52,663 nucleotides of DNA from Clostridia bacterium (GCA_017407645.1 JAFQWE010000025.1:1-52663); one strand, 5' to 3'. Shown: positions 8,065 to 16,914, numbered from the stretch's first letter. Notes: generated by a model not told the origin, from the sequence alone. Numbers and translations are program-made.

Positions 8065-8916
8065 TTAAACACCTGAATAGGCAGAGAAGCCGCCGTCAAC
8101 GGGAAGCACAACACCGGTAATAAATCCGGCAGCCTTTTCATTGACCAAGAAGAGCAAACTACCCTCCAACTCTTCGGTTTTACCGAAACGTCCCATAGGA
8201 GTTGCGGCAAGGATTTTGCCTGTACGAGCGGTAGGAGTACCGTCCTCATTCCAGAGCAGCTTTGCATTCTGCTGGGTTGAGAAGAAACCGGGAGCAATAG
8301 CGTTTACTCTGATGCCCACCTTTGAGAAGTGAACGGCAAGCCACTGTGTAAAGTTAGAAATAGCAGCCTTTGCACCTGAATAAGCAGGAATTTTGGTAAG
8401 GGGAGTGAATGCATTCATAGAAGAAATGTTAATTATGCTGCAACCCTCTCTGCCAACCATCTGTGAGGCAAAAGCTTGAGTGGGAATAAGGGTGCCAAGG
8501 AAGTTAAGGTTGAATACGAAGCCTACGCCGTCAGCATCCAAATCAAAGAAGCTCTTGGTATCGGCATCAATATCGCCAAGCTCAAAATATTCCTTGTCGG
8601 TGGTAGCACGGGGATTGTTACCGCCTGCGCCGTTTATAAGCAAATCGCAAGGGCCAAAGTCAGCCTCAACCTGCTTTGCAACCTCGGTGCAAATGCTCTT
8701 GTCAAGAACGTTGCAAGCATAAGCCTTTGCAATTCCGCCCTCTGCCACGATTTCGTCGGCATAAGCCTTTGCGGCGGCTTCGTTAAGGTCGAGAAGCGCA
8801 ACCTTTGCGCCTGCACGGGCAAGCACCTTTGCAAAATATGAGCAAAGCACGCCGCCTGCACCTGTAACAACGGCGACCTTGCCGGTAAGATTGGTATTTA
8901 AACAGTTGGTGTTCAT
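8065..8916 (-). CDS. uxuB: SDR-family D-mannonate oxidoreductase (fructuronate reductase)
   Basis: The 283-residue short-chain dehydrogenase has the nucleotide motif TGAGGVLCSYFA at about residues 19-30, the NGAGG motif near 95, the catalytic Ser (SSMNAF) and the YSGAK Tyr/Lys pair near 178-182. It sits directly after uxuA on the minus strand (12-base gap), as the SDR-type UxuB (YjmF) does in Bacillus. There it reduces D-fructuronate to D-mannonate with NADH. It is therefore taken as the reductase step between UxaC and UxuA. Gene context carries much of this assignment, because gluconate-5-dehydrogenase-like SDRs look similar. Start: ATG at 8916 with a GGAG site (complement of CTCC at 8925-8928). 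Confidence 0.8.
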   Translation of the reverse strand: MNTNCLNTNLTGKVAVVTGAGGVLCSYFAKVLARAGAKVALLDLNEAAAKAYADEIVAEGGIAKAYACNVLDKSICTEVAKQVEADFGPCDLLINGAGGNNPRATTDKEYFELGDIDADTKSFFDLDADGVGFVFNLNFLGTLIPTQAFASQMVGREGCSIINISSMNAFTPLTKIPAYSGAKAAISNFTQWLAVHFSKVGIRVNAIAPGFFSTQQNAKLLWNEDGTPTARTGKILAATPMGRFGKTEELEGSLLFLVNEKAAGFITGVVLPVDGGFSAYSGV

Positions 8917-8928
8917 GTTAAATCTCCT

Positions 8929-9981
8929 TTAATTCTTTGCTTTTTCGCAGGCTTCAAACAAGCCGTTGATGTAGGTAGCACCAAGAGCGCGGTCAAAGAG
9001 ACCGTATCCGGGCTTGCCTGTTTCGCCCCAAATCATTCTGCCGTGGTCAGGACGAACGTAGCCATCGAAATTCTCGTCAACCAAAGCCTTAACGATTTCG
9101 TAAATATCAAGTGAACCGCAGTCAGAAAGGTGAGCACGCTCCTCAAAAGAGCCGTCCTCCATAATCTTAACGTTGCGGATGTGCATAAATGCAATTCTGT
9201 CCATAGCGGCATACTTTTTAACCATAGCCACAACGTCGTTGCTTGCGGCACAACCAAGACTGCCTGTGCAAAGGCAAAGGCTGTTTGCAGGGCTATCATA
9301 AAGCTTCAGGAAGCGGTCAAGATTAGCCTCGCAGGTGATAATTCTGGGCAGATTGAAAATGGGGTATGGCGGGTCATCGGGATGAATAGCCATTCTTACG
9401 CCGCATTCCTCTGCAACGGGGATAACCTTTTTGAGAAAACGCTCAAGGTTAGCCCAAAGACCATCCTCACCCAACTCGCCGTAAGCGGTAATGAGCTCGC
9501 GAACCTCGTCTTGAGTATAGCTTGAATCCCAACCGGGCAGATGAATATCATCTTTGAGGGGGTCAAGACCTCTCATCTGGTCCCAATACATAACCAGACT
9601 TGTAGAGCCGTCAGCCGCCTTTTTATCAAGCTGAGTACGGGTCCAGTCAAATACAGGCATAAAGTTATAGGTTACACACTTAACACCGTATTCGGCGCAA
9701 CGGCGAATATTTTCGCAATAGGTTTCAAGTAAATCCTCAACGTTGCCTCTGCCAAGCTTAATGTTTTCGTGAACGGGAATTGACTCAACTACGTCGAAAA
9801 CAAGATTGTGAGCGTCGCATTGCTCCTTCATTTTTGCAAGGCTTTCACGGGGCCAAACCTCACCGGGCTTTACGTCGTAAACGGCAGATACGATAGAATG
9901 CATATTAGGAATCTGCGAAATATACTCCAAAGAAATGGGGTCGTCCTCACCGTACCAACGGAATGACATTTTCATACTCAT
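8929..9981 (-). CDS. uxuA: Mannonate dehydratase
   Basis: The 350-residue TIM-barrel enzyme dehydrates D-mannonate to 2-keto-3-deoxy-D-gluconate. Family motifs are visible: FRWYGEDDP at the N-terminus, the YNFMPVFDWTRT segment, the metal-site stretch MAIHPDDPPYPIFNLPRI near residue 200, CLCTGSLG near 238, HIRN near 265 and VRPDHGRMIWGE near 315. Length is normal (E. coli UxuA is slightly longer). Its start overlaps the uxaC stop by 4 bases (ATGA), which indicates translational coupling. The KDG kinase and aldolase that would complete the pathway are not in this window. Confidence 0.95.
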   Translation of the reverse strand: MSMKMSFRWYGEDDPISLEYISQIPNMHSIVSAVYDVKPGEVWPRESLAKMKEQCDAHNLVFDVVESIPVHENIKLGRGNVEDLLETYCENIRRCAEYGVKCVTYNFMPVFDWTRTQLDKKAADGSTSLVMYWDQMRGLDPLKDDIHLPGWDSSYTQDEVRELITAYGELGEDGLWANLERFLKKVIPVAEECGVRMAIHPDDPPYPIFNLPRIITCEANLDRFLKLYDSPANSLCLCTGSLGCAASNDVVAMVKKYAAMDRIAFMHIRNVKIMEDGSFEERAHLSDCGSLDIYEIVKALVDENFDGYVRPDHGRMIWGETGKPGYGLFDRALGATYINGLFEACEKAKN

Positions 9982-11390
9982 TTGTTTTCCTCCAAACCGA
10001 AATATTTAAGTGCATTTTTGCAACAGATACCCTCAACAATTTCTTTAAGCTGAGCTTCATCGCAAGGATATTCGCCACCCTCAACCCATTCACCGATAAG
10101 CTGACAGAGTATGCGGCGGAAATATTCGTGACGGGTGTAACTTAAGAAACTGCGAGAGTCGGTAAGCATACCAACAAAGTTGCCAAGAATACTGAGGCTT
10201 GCAAGACTCTTTAACTGGTCACGCATGCCGTTCAAGGTGTCATAGAACCACCAAGCACTGCCGTGCTGAATTTTGCCGTTAATATCGTCGCCCTGGAAAG
10301 AACCTATAAGGGTGTCGATGAAAGCGTTGTCACTGCCGTCAAGACTGTAAATGATAGTGCGAGGCAGAGCGTTGTCGGCATAAAGCGTATCCATAACCTT
10401 GGCAAGCTTGATTGAATCGTTATTAGGACCGATACAGTCGAAACCGCTGTCGGGACCAAGCTTGTTAAACATAGTAGAGTTGGGGTTGCGCATACAGTTA
10501 TAATGAAGCTGCATAACCCAACCCAAGCGGTTGTATTCCTTAGCGCAGAAAAGAAGCAAGCAAGTCTTTAACTTTTCGGCGTCGTCAGCTGAAACAGGCT
10601 TGCCCTTTAAACCTGCCTTAATGATTTTGTCAATTTCCTTTTCGTCTGCCTTGGCAAAAATCATACGGTCAAGGCCGTGGTCACTTGCGCGGCAACCCAT
10701 TTCGTTAAAGAACTCAATTCTTGATTTAAGAGCGGCTTTCAAAGACTCAATGCCGTCAATTTTAATACCTGCAACATCTGACAATGTGGCAATATATTCT
10801 TTCCAGCCTGCTTTATCAATGTTAAGTGCCTTGTCAGGTCTGAAAGAGGGAGCAACGGTGGCAGAAAGCTTGCCTTCCTCTTTAATAAGGCGGTGCCACT
10901 CAAGACTGTCAACGGGGTCATCGGTGGTACCGATAAAAGCAACCTTGCTCTGCTTTATAAGACCACGCACCGACATATCAGCCTCTTTGAATTTTTCGCA
11001 GGTAAGATTCCATACCTCTTCGGCGGTTTCACCGTTAAGTATGCCTTCGTAACCGAAATAACGCTGAAGCTCAAGATGGCACCAGTGATACATAGGGTTG
11101 CCGATTGCACGGGGCAGAGCCTCTGCAAACTTCTGAAACTTTTCGCGGTCGGTTGCATCACCTGTAATGTATTTCTCCTCCACACCGTTAGAGCGCATCA
11201 AACGCCATTTGTAGTGGTCGCCTTTAAGCCAGGCTTGAGTGATGTTTTCAAAACGCACGTCCTCATAAATCTCTTTGGGGCTTACGTGACAGTGATAGTC
11301 AACAATGGGCATACCCTCTGCAAATTCGTGAAAAAGCTTGCTTGCGGTGGGTGTATTAAGCAAAAATTCTTTGTCCATAAAAGGTTTCAT
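9978..11390 (-). CDS. uxaC: Glucuronate isomerase
   Basis: The 470-residue amidohydrolase-fold isomerase converts D-glucuronate to D-fructuronate (and galacturonate to tagaturonate). Key features are the PIVDYHCHVSPKEIYED metal motif near residue 30, YHWCHLELQRYFG near 100, TTDDPVDSLEWH near 165, MQLHYNCMRN near 315 and MLTDSRSFLSYTRHEYFRRILC near 410. The ATG at 11390 is preceded by GGAGG at the complement of 11399-11403; an upstream in-frame TTG would overlap this signal. It is the first gene of the minus-strand operon uxaC-uxuA-uxuB. The AraC regulator gene on the same strand ends 92 bases upstream of the start codon. Confidence 0.95.
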   Translation of the reverse strand: MKPFMDKEFLLNTPTASKLFHEFAEGMPIVDYHCHVSPKEIYEDVRFENITQAWLKGDHYKWRLMRSNGVEEKYITGDATDREKFQKFAEALPRAIGNPMYHWCHLELQRYFGYEGILNGETAEEVWNLTCEKFKEADMSVRGLIKQSKVAFIGTTDDPVDSLEWHRLIKEEGKLSATVAPSFRPDKALNIDKAGWKEYIATLSDVAGIKIDGIESLKAALKSRIEFFNEMGCRASDHGLDRMIFAKADEKEIDKIIKAGLKGKPVSADDAEKLKTCLLLFCAKEYNRLGWVMQLHYNCMRNPNSTMFNKLGPDSGFDCIGPNNDSIKLAKVMDTLYADNALPRTIIYSLDGSDNAFIDTLIGSFQGDDINGKIQHGSAWWFYDTLNGMRDQLKSLASLSILGNFVGMLTDSRSFLSYTRHEYFRRILCQLIGEWVEGGEYPCDEAQLKEIVEGICCKNALKYFGLEENK

Positions 11391-11429
11391 TTTTTGTGCC
11401 TCCAATGTACATATAAAATATATACATCA

Positions 11430-11458
11430 ATTTTACCATTGTTTTTATGCAATGAAAA
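11430..11458 (-). promoter_or_regulatory. Promoter of uxaC operon with overlapping inverted repeat
   Basis: On the minus strand TTTTCA (complement 11453-11458), a 17-bp spacer and TAAAAT (complement 11430-11435). An imperfect inverted repeat, CAATTTT-AC-CATTG against CAATG-A-AAAATTG (11428-11461), covers both elements and could be the operator of the neighbouring AraC regulator. The weak -35 fits activation. Confidence 0.45.
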
Positions 11459-11482
11459 TTGCAAATAATGATAATTTTATTG

Positions 11483-12709
11483 TTAATATTGCTTTGTGTG
11501 GGCGTCCTGTTTAAATTCTTTTGGAGTTTTGCCAATATACTTCTTAAAAACCTTTGAAAAGTAGTGAACGTCTAAAAAACCGCAGTGCTGTGCAACTGTT
11601 TGAACCTGCAAGGTTGTATTTTGCAAAAGCTCGGCTGCGTGTTGCATACGCTTTTGGTTTACATAATCTGTAACAGTCTGCCCCGTTTCTTTTTTAAACA
11701 CGGCAGAAAGGTAGCCTGCGCTTAAATTTTGTGCATCGGCAAGACTGCTAAGACTAAGGTCGGCGGTTAAATCGGCATTTATGCTTGTAATTGCCTTTTG
11801 CACAGGCGGAGAGTATTGTTTGATAGAGTGCTTTCTTACCAATTTGCAGTAAGAAACAAACATTTCTTTCATAAGTTCTTGCACGCCTTTAAGGTTAGTT
11901 GCCAATTCGATTTTTCGTGCAAATGAAGAAGAAATACTATCAAGGTGAATGGGATGAACACCGCCTTTTTCGGCGGCTTTTCTTAAAAGAGTGTTGCAAA
12001 TAATACTGTAATTCTTAAAATTACGCAGCTGGTCGGAAATTCTTTGGTCAAACTTAAGGTTGCTGTAATTGGAAAATAGCATCTCTGTTTTGTGAACCTG
12101 ACCGTGAGTGACTGCGTCCATAAGCTCGTTTTCAAAGGCATAGCGAGCCTCCATAACCTTCATATCAAGCCCTTGCGTTAACTGATTACCTTTTTGTTGC
12201 ATCAACGGCTCAATATTGGAAACAACCTCCGAATTGTCGACAAGAGTATAGTTGTTTTTACCCCAAATAGACTCTGCCAAAGTGTCAATTAAAATAATCA
12301 CGTGGTTGAATTCGGGCAAAGAGGGTATGCTTGAATAATACAGTTCAAGCTGACTTATAACCCAAGGGGAATAGTTGTTTTTTTCACCTGCTTCAAGCAA
12401 GGCTTTTTTTGTGATTTCCGAAGTAGTAATAGGTCCGATAACCAAAAATAAATCGGGCTTTACGTCGGGAAGCAACAGATAAATATACTTGCAAAAATAC
12501 GAATCGGTGTATCGGTTAATGGTGTTAGGCTTTGCCTCAAAAAATAACTTTTTAAAAGAATCGTATCCGTTTTCCACGCCTAAAAGGTAGCTGCGCAACC
12601 CCAAATCTATACTGTCGTCAATGGCGACGGCTGGGTCGACGATAGAAGATTGTATGTTCATTTTTTTAAGAGAATCCCGTAAAAATTTCAGTTGAATTTC
12701 GTAATTCAC
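11483..12709 (-). CDS. AraC-family transcriptional regulator of the glucuronide locus
   Basis: The 408-residue protein has a C-terminal AraC DNA-binding domain with two helix-turn-helix units: LSLSSLADAQNLSAGYLSAVFKKE and VQTVAQHCGFLDVHYFSKVFKKYIGKTPKEFK. The large N-terminal region of roughly 300 residues has no cupin motif I can recognise and is a probable sensor of its own type. The GTG at 12709 is selected because GGAGGTG (complement 12715-12721) lies at the right distance; the longer open frame to 12844 has no such signal. It lies between the uxaC operon (same strand) and the divergent GPH transporter-GH2 pair, so it is likely the glucuronide-responsive activator of both. Confidence 0.8.
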   Translation of the reverse strand: MNYEIQLKFLRDSLKKMNIQSSIVDPAVAIDDSIDLGLRSYLLGVENGYDSFKKLFFEAKPNTINRYTDSYFCKYIYLLLPDVKPDLFLVIGPITTSEITKKALLEAGEKNNYSPWVISQLELYYSSIPSLPEFNHVIILIDTLAESIWGKNNYTLVDNSEVVSNIEPLMQQKGNQLTQGLDMKVMEARYAFENELMDAVTHGQVHKTEMLFSNYSNLKFDQRISDQLRNFKNYSIICNTLLRKAAEKGGVHPIHLDSISSSFARKIELATNLKGVQELMKEMFVSYCKLVRKHSIKQYSPPVQKAITSINADLTADLSLSSLADAQNLSAGYLSAVFKKETGQTVTDYVNQKRMQHAAELLQNTTLQVQTVAQHCGFLDVHYFSKVFKKYIGKTPKEFKQDAHTKQY

Positions 12710-12880
12710 AAATACACCTCCATAACAACCTATAATTTGGTAAAAACCTACAAAAATTGAAATTATTTGTTCAACATTATAACAGTTGCATAAAAAATAA
12801 TCAACAGTAAATTGTGTAATTATATTAAAATAATACAAAAACACAATAAAAATTTACTAACGCTTTATTTTCTTTTTCGT

Positions 12881-12886
12881 TATAAT
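12881..12886 (+). promoter_or_regulatory. -10 element of the GPH transporter gene
   Basis: A perfect TATAAT at 12881-12886, with only TAACGC at the -35 position (12858-12863). A strong -10 with a poor -35 suggests an activator-dependent promoter, which fits the divergent AraC gene. Confidence 0.5.
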
Positions 12887-12940
12887 GTGTATGAAGACTT
12901 CTGGTAAAAGGAAAAAAACAAATAAGAGAGGACTGTTCTT

Positions 12941-14326
12941 ATGGAAAAGAAAACGCGTAAGTTTGGCATGCGCGACTGTCTCGCATATGCCGCCGGTGAC
13001 CTTGGTTGCAATATGAGCTTTGCACTCAAGAGCACAATGTCTATTTTCTGGACACAATTTATGGGTATGGACATCTGGTATGCATTATTGCTTATCATTG
13101 TTCAGGTATGGGATGCTATTAACGATCCGTTGATTGGCTCAATTATTGATGCTGACAAACGTACATATAAACGCAACAAGTTCTTGGCTTACATTTGGGC
13201 AGGTTCAATCGGACTTATTGTTGGCGGTGCCTGTTGCTTCCTACCTTTCCCCAACGCACCCGTTTGGGCAAAGTTCATAATTTTCATTGCAGGTTACGTT
13301 GTTTGGGATGCTTTTTATACTGTTGCTAACGTTCCTTACGGCTCTTTGCTTTCACTCATTTCAAATGATGTAAAGGATCGTGCATCACTTTCAGCATGGC
13401 GTTCAGTTGGCTCTATATTCGGAAATATGCTTCCTATGGTTATTTTGCCCTTCCTTATTTATGATAAAGATAATAACCTTATGGGCGAGCGTGTTTTCAT
13501 TGCTGCTCTTATAATGGGTGTTCTTGGATTTATCTGCTTCCAGTTTATGATTCGCAATACCGAAATTCGTGTAAATACAGACGTTACACTTAATGAAGAA
13601 ACACCCAAGTTCAATATTATTAAAGCATTTTGTAACTTTATGAAAAACCGACCTGCAGTTGGCGCTACAGTTGCTGCAATGGGTATGTTTATTGGTATGC
13701 AGGGCGCTGCAACAGCAGTTACAGTTATATTCCAGTCTTACTTTAAGAACGTTCAGATTTCAGGTATTGTTCAACTTTTTGCTATGATTCCTATCGTGTG
13801 TTTCACACCTCTTGCGCGTGTATGTGTTGCTAAATTTGGCAAAAAAGAACTTGCTACCTTTGGCTCAATTGTATCAATTATCGCCGCATGTGGACTGTTT
13901 GTTGTAACACCTGACAATACCGGTTTAGATTTGATTATTTATATTGTATGCCAGCTTATATTCTCTCTCGGACTTGGCATTTACTCCACTGTTTCTTGGG
14001 CAATGATGGGTGATGCTATTGACTATAATGAGTGGAAAACAGGCGCTCGCGAAGAGGGTACTGTATATTCACTCCACTCCTTCTTCCGTAAGTTAGCACA
14101 GGGTATAGGACCTTCACTTGTTCTTGTTATAATGATTGCATTTGGTTATGTAGGTGCTAACGAGGGCAATCAGGTATGGGAAGTAGCAGTTAATATGCGC
14201 TACATAGTTGCTGCAACCTATATGTTCAGTGCATTGCTGCAGTTTATCGGTCTTGGCCTTATTTATAACCTTGATAAAAAGACCTTGGCAAAGATGAATG
14301 CAGATTTAGGCCGCGAAGCAGAATAA
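12941..14326 (+). CDS. GPH-family glycoside/hexuronide cation symporter
   Basis: The 461-residue integral membrane protein has about 12 hydrophobic segments. It bears the glycoside-pentoside-hexuronide (GPH/MelB/UidB) signatures: WDAINDPLIGSIID near residue 48, the NVPYGSLLSLIS loop near 130 and DYNEWKTGAREEGTVYSLHSF near 363. It starts after AGAGAGGA with good spacing. Next to a GH2 beta-glucuronidase candidate and across from uxaC/uxuA/uxuB, it most likely imports glucuronides together with Na+ or H+. The UidB-like substrate is inferred from context, not from the sequence. Confidence 0.88.
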   Translation: MEKKTRKFGMRDCLAYAAGDLGCNMSFALKSTMSIFWTQFMGMDIWYALLLIIVQVWDAINDPLIGSIIDADKRTYKRNKFLAYIWAGSIGLIVGGACCFLPFPNAPVWAKFIIFIAGYVVWDAFYTVANVPYGSLLSLISNDVKDRASLSAWRSVGSIFGNMLPMVILPFLIYDKDNNLMGERVFIAALIMGVLGFICFQFMIRNTEIRVNTDVTLNEETPKFNIIKAFCNFMKNRPAVGATVAAMGMFIGMQGAATAVTVIFQSYFKNVQISGIVQLFAMIPIVCFTPLARVCVAKFGKKELATFGSIVSIIAACGLFVVTPDNTGLDLIIYIVCQLIFSLGLGIYSTVSWAMMGDAIDYNEWKTGAREEGTVYSLHSFFRKLAQGIGPSLVLVIMIAFGYVGANEGNQVWEVAVNMRYIVAATYMFSALLQFIGLGLIYNLDKKTLAKMNADLGREAE

Positions 14327-14340
14327 ATATTAAAATCTAA

Positions 14341-14376
14341 AAAGTGTCCGGCTGCTTAAATGCGGTCGGACACTTT
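14341..14376 (+). terminator. Intercistronic hairpin between transporter and GH2 gene
   Basis: AAAGTGTCCG (14341-14350) pairs with CGGACACTTT (14367-14376); the inner GCTGC/GCGGT continues the stem with wobble pairs to a TTAAAT loop. Only a short T-run follows, so it may be a partial terminator or an mRNA-stabilising element that lowers GH2 expression relative to the transporter. Confidence 0.55.
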
Positions 14377-14398
14377 CTAAAATTAAATGGAGGCAAAT

Positions 14399-15487
14399 AT
14401 GAGAACAATTTATAACATCAATCGCAAATGGGCATTTACCAAAGAGGCAGATGCAATTCCCGTTGCTGTAAGCGAAAGTTGGGAATTGGTTAACGTACCT
14501 CATTCTTGGAATGCTATTGACGGTCAAGACGGCGACAATGACTTTTACCGTGGCACTTGCTACTATGTAAAAGAGCTTGTAAAGGAAGAATTGCCTGTTG
14601 CAGACCGCTATTATTTAGAGGTAAGAGGTGCCAATTCCTCTGCCGACGTTTATGTTGACGGCGAGGCAGTTGCACACCACGACGGCGGATATTCTACCTG
14701 GCGCGTCGATATTACCGACAAGCTCAGCAAGGACGTTGTGCTTGCAATAGCAGTTGACAACTCTGCTAACGAGCGTGTATATCCCCAAATGGCAGACTTT
14801 ACCTTCTATGGTGGACTTTACCGCGACGTAAATATTATCTGTGTCAACGAGTCTCATTTTGACCTTGATTATTGCGGCGGCCCCGGAATAAAGGTTACCC
14901 CCGAAATCAACGGCAAGGACGCTGCAGTTGAGATAGAGACCTTCCTTACCAACAGCAAAATGGGTCAGACTGTTCGCTACACCATTCTTGATAAAGAGGG
15001 CAAAGTTGTTGCCCAAACCGAAAGCGCAGATACCAAGGTAACCCTTAATATTGCCGACGTTCACTTGTGGCACGGCAGAAAAGACCCCTATCTTTACACT
15101 GCTAAAGCGGAACTTGTTGAGGACGGCAATGTTCTTGATAATATTTCCACCCGATTTGGTTGCCGCACCTTTAAGATTGACCCCGATAACGGCTTCATCC
15201 TTAACGGTGAGGAGTATGCTCTTCGCGGTGTATCACGCCATCAGGACAGATGGGGCGTAGGTAACGCTTTACTTCCTGAGCATCACAAAGAGGATATTGA
15301 GCTTATTTATGAACTGGGCGCAACCACAATCCGCCTTGCTCACTATCAGCACGACCAGTATTTCTACGATTTGTGCGACGAGTACGGTCTTGTAATCTGG
15401 GCAGAAATTCCCTATATTTCAAAGCATATGACCGACGGCAGAGAGAACACCATCTCTCAGATGAAGGAGCTTATCACCCAAAACTAA
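14399..15487 (+). CDS. GH2 beta-glucuronidase candidate, N-terminal part (gene interrupted by in-frame TAA)
   Basis: This is the first 362 codons of a glycoside hydrolase family 2 gene. It contains the N-terminal jelly-roll sugar-binding domain (VPHSWNAIDG near 34, YYLEVRGANSSADVYVDG, DFTFYGGLYRDVNII), the immunoglobulin-like domain, and the start of the TIM barrel (ALRGVSRHQDRWGVGNAL near 275, RLAHYQHDQYFYDLCDEYGLVIWAEIP). The reading frame stops at TAA 15485-15487 between QN and NHPSIVVWG, where family members have a Tyr or Arg. The same frame continues directly to 16651. One base change (TAT or TAC to TAA) explains it. On its own this fragment lacks both catalytic glutamates. Start chosen at ATG 14399 because TGGAGG (14388-14393) precedes it. 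Confidence 0.85.
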   Translation: MRTIYNINRKWAFTKEADAIPVAVSESWELVNVPHSWNAIDGQDGDNDFYRGTCYYVKELVKEELPVADRYYLEVRGANSSADVYVDGEAVAHHDGGYSTWRVDITDKLSKDVVLAIAVDNSANERVYPQMADFTFYGGLYRDVNIICVNESHFDLDYCGGPGIKVTPEINGKDAAVEIETFLTNSKMGQTVRYTILDKEGKVVAQTESADTKVTLNIADVHLWHGRKDPYLYTAKAELVEDGNVLDNISTRFGCRTFKIDPDNGFILNGEEYALRGVSRHQDRWGVGNALLPEHHKEDIELIYELGATTIRLAHYQHDQYFYDLCDEYGLVIWAEIPYISKHMTDGRENTISQMKELITQN

Positions 15488-15502
15488 AACCACCCCTCAA
15501 TC

Positions 15503-16651
15503 GTGGTATGGGGTCTTTCCAACGAAATCAGCATCGGCGGTTCAAGTGAAGATTTGCTTGAAAACCACCGCATCCTTAATGACCTATGTCACGAGATGGA
15601 TAAAACCCGTCTTACCACCATTGCAGCAGTATCAATGTGCAAAATGGACGACCCCTATTTGCAGATTCCCGATGTAGTATCCTACAATCACTACTTCGGA
15701 TGGTACGGCGGCGAGACCGATATGAACGGCCCTTGGTTTGACAAATTCCACGCAACCCATCCCACAATTCCCATTGGCTGCTCTGAGTACGGTTGCGAGG
15801 CTCTTAATTGGCACACTTCAACCCCAATGCAAGGTGACTATACCGAGGAATATCAGGCATATTACCACGAAGAGCTTATTAAGCAGTTCTTCAGCCGTAA
15901 ATATATGTGGGCAACACACGTATGGAATATGTTCGACTTTGGCGCCGATGCCCGTAACGAAGGCGGCGAAAACGGACAAAACCACAAGGGACTTGTTACC
16001 ATTGACCGCAAGTATAAAAAGGACGCCTTCTATGCTTACAAGGCATGGCTTAGTGATGACCCCTTTGTTCACCTTTGCGGCAAGCGCTATATTGATAGGG
16101 TAGAGGATGTAACCAAGGTAACTGTTTACTCCAATCTGCCCGAGGTTGAGCTTTTTGCTAACGGCGTATCCCTTGGCAAAAAGACTGCCGAAGACCACTT
16201 CTTCTATTTTGACGTTGAGAATGTAGGTGAAACTCACCTTGTAGCCGTTGCAGGCGACTTTAAGGACGAGGGCGACATCCGAAAGGTTGAAACCTTTAAC
16301 GAGGATTACCGTCTTAAAGAAAAGGGCGCAATCCTTAACTGGTTTGATATTGACGCACCCGAAGGACGTTTGTCACTTAACGACAAGATGAGCGACGTTA
16401 TATCCACCTTCCGCGGTAAAATGATATTTATGAAGCTTGTTGGCAAGCTTATGGGCGGCAAGAAGGGCGAAAAGAAAAAGGCTGCAGGTTTTGAGGTTAC
16501 TCCCGAAATGATGTCTATGATGGGTGGCTTTACAGTGCTTCGTCTGTTCACCCTAATGGGCGGTATGATGGACGTTAAGTTCACCAAAGAAGAATTGCTG
16601 AAATTAAACGCAAAGCTTAACAAAATCAAAGCCCCCAAGAAAAAGAAATAA
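15503..16651 (+). CDS. GH2 beta-glucuronidase candidate, C-terminal catalytic part (downstream of the in-frame stop)
   Basis: Same frame as the preceding fragment; together they make a 750-codon GH2 gene. This part holds the acid/base Glu in WGLSNE (codon 376 of the joined gene), the probable nucleophile in CSEYG (codon 463), the NMFDFG stretch and an Asn-His-Lys triplet (codons 528-530) in the position of the NxK motif that binds the glucuronide carboxylate in beta-glucuronidases. Some GH2 enzymes annotated as galactosidases have NDK here, so this supports but does not prove specificity. The final 90 or so residues form a Met- and Lys-rich C-terminal domain (PEMMSMMGGFTVLRLFTLMGG) that I do not recognise. 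The start at 15503 is only the first possible GTG; no ribosome site is seen, so it is unlikely to be translated separately. Confidence 0.8.
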   Translation: MVWGLSNEISIGGSSEDLLENHRILNDLCHEMDKTRLTTIAAVSMCKMDDPYLQIPDVVSYNHYFGWYGGETDMNGPWFDKFHATHPTIPIGCSEYGCEALNWHTSTPMQGDYTEEYQAYYHEELIKQFFSRKYMWATHVWNMFDFGADARNEGGENGQNHKGLVTIDRKYKKDAFYAYKAWLSDDPFVHLCGKRYIDRVEDVTKVTVYSNLPEVELFANGVSLGKKTAEDHFFYFDVENVGETHLVAVAGDFKDEGDIRKVETFNEDYRLKEKGAILNWFDIDAPEGRLSLNDKMSDVISTFRGKMIFMKLVGKLMGGKKGEKKKAAGFEVTPEMMSMMGGFTVLRLFTLMGGMMDVKFTKEELLKLNAKLNKIKAPKKKK

Positions 16652-16660
16652 ATTAATGTT

Positions 16661-16696
16661 AAAAGAGCTTGTTTCGTAATGAAACGGGCTCTTTTA
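16661..16696 (+). terminator. Terminator after the GH2 gene
   Basis: AAAAGAGC-TTGTTTC pairs with GAAAC-GGGCTCTTTT around GTAAT, followed by ATTTTA. It ends the transporter-GH2 unit. The next 160 bases (16697-16858) show no further feature that I can support. Confidence 0.75.
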
Positions 16697-16858
16697 TTTT
16701 ACTCTTCATTTTTCTCGTTATTTGCTCGGGATTTTTGGTAAGTAACGGATAAGAGGTAATAAGTGCGGTGTGTTGATGGCAGGGACTTAAAATATTATAT
16801 TTATCGAAGTTTTTTCAGGAATGCAAGTATTACTTGACAATTTTCCAAATAAGTTTTA

Positions 16859-16886
16859 TTGCTTTGAAATTAAAAAATGCTACAAT
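16859..16886 (+). promoter_or_regulatory. Promoter candidate of the first solute-binding protein gene
   Basis: TTGCTT (16859-16864), a 16-bp spacer and TACAAT (16881-16886). A perfect TTGACA at 16834-16839 with a poor TATTGC at 17-bp spacing is an alternative. Confidence 0.45.
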
Positions 16887-16914
16887 TATAAAAACAAAAA
16901 GGAGGTTATGTTAA

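Noticed and set aside
15485..15487. TAA as a recoded sense codon
   Set aside because: Many genes in the window end with TAA and no other in-frame TAA interrupts a conserved gene, so a changed code is not supported.
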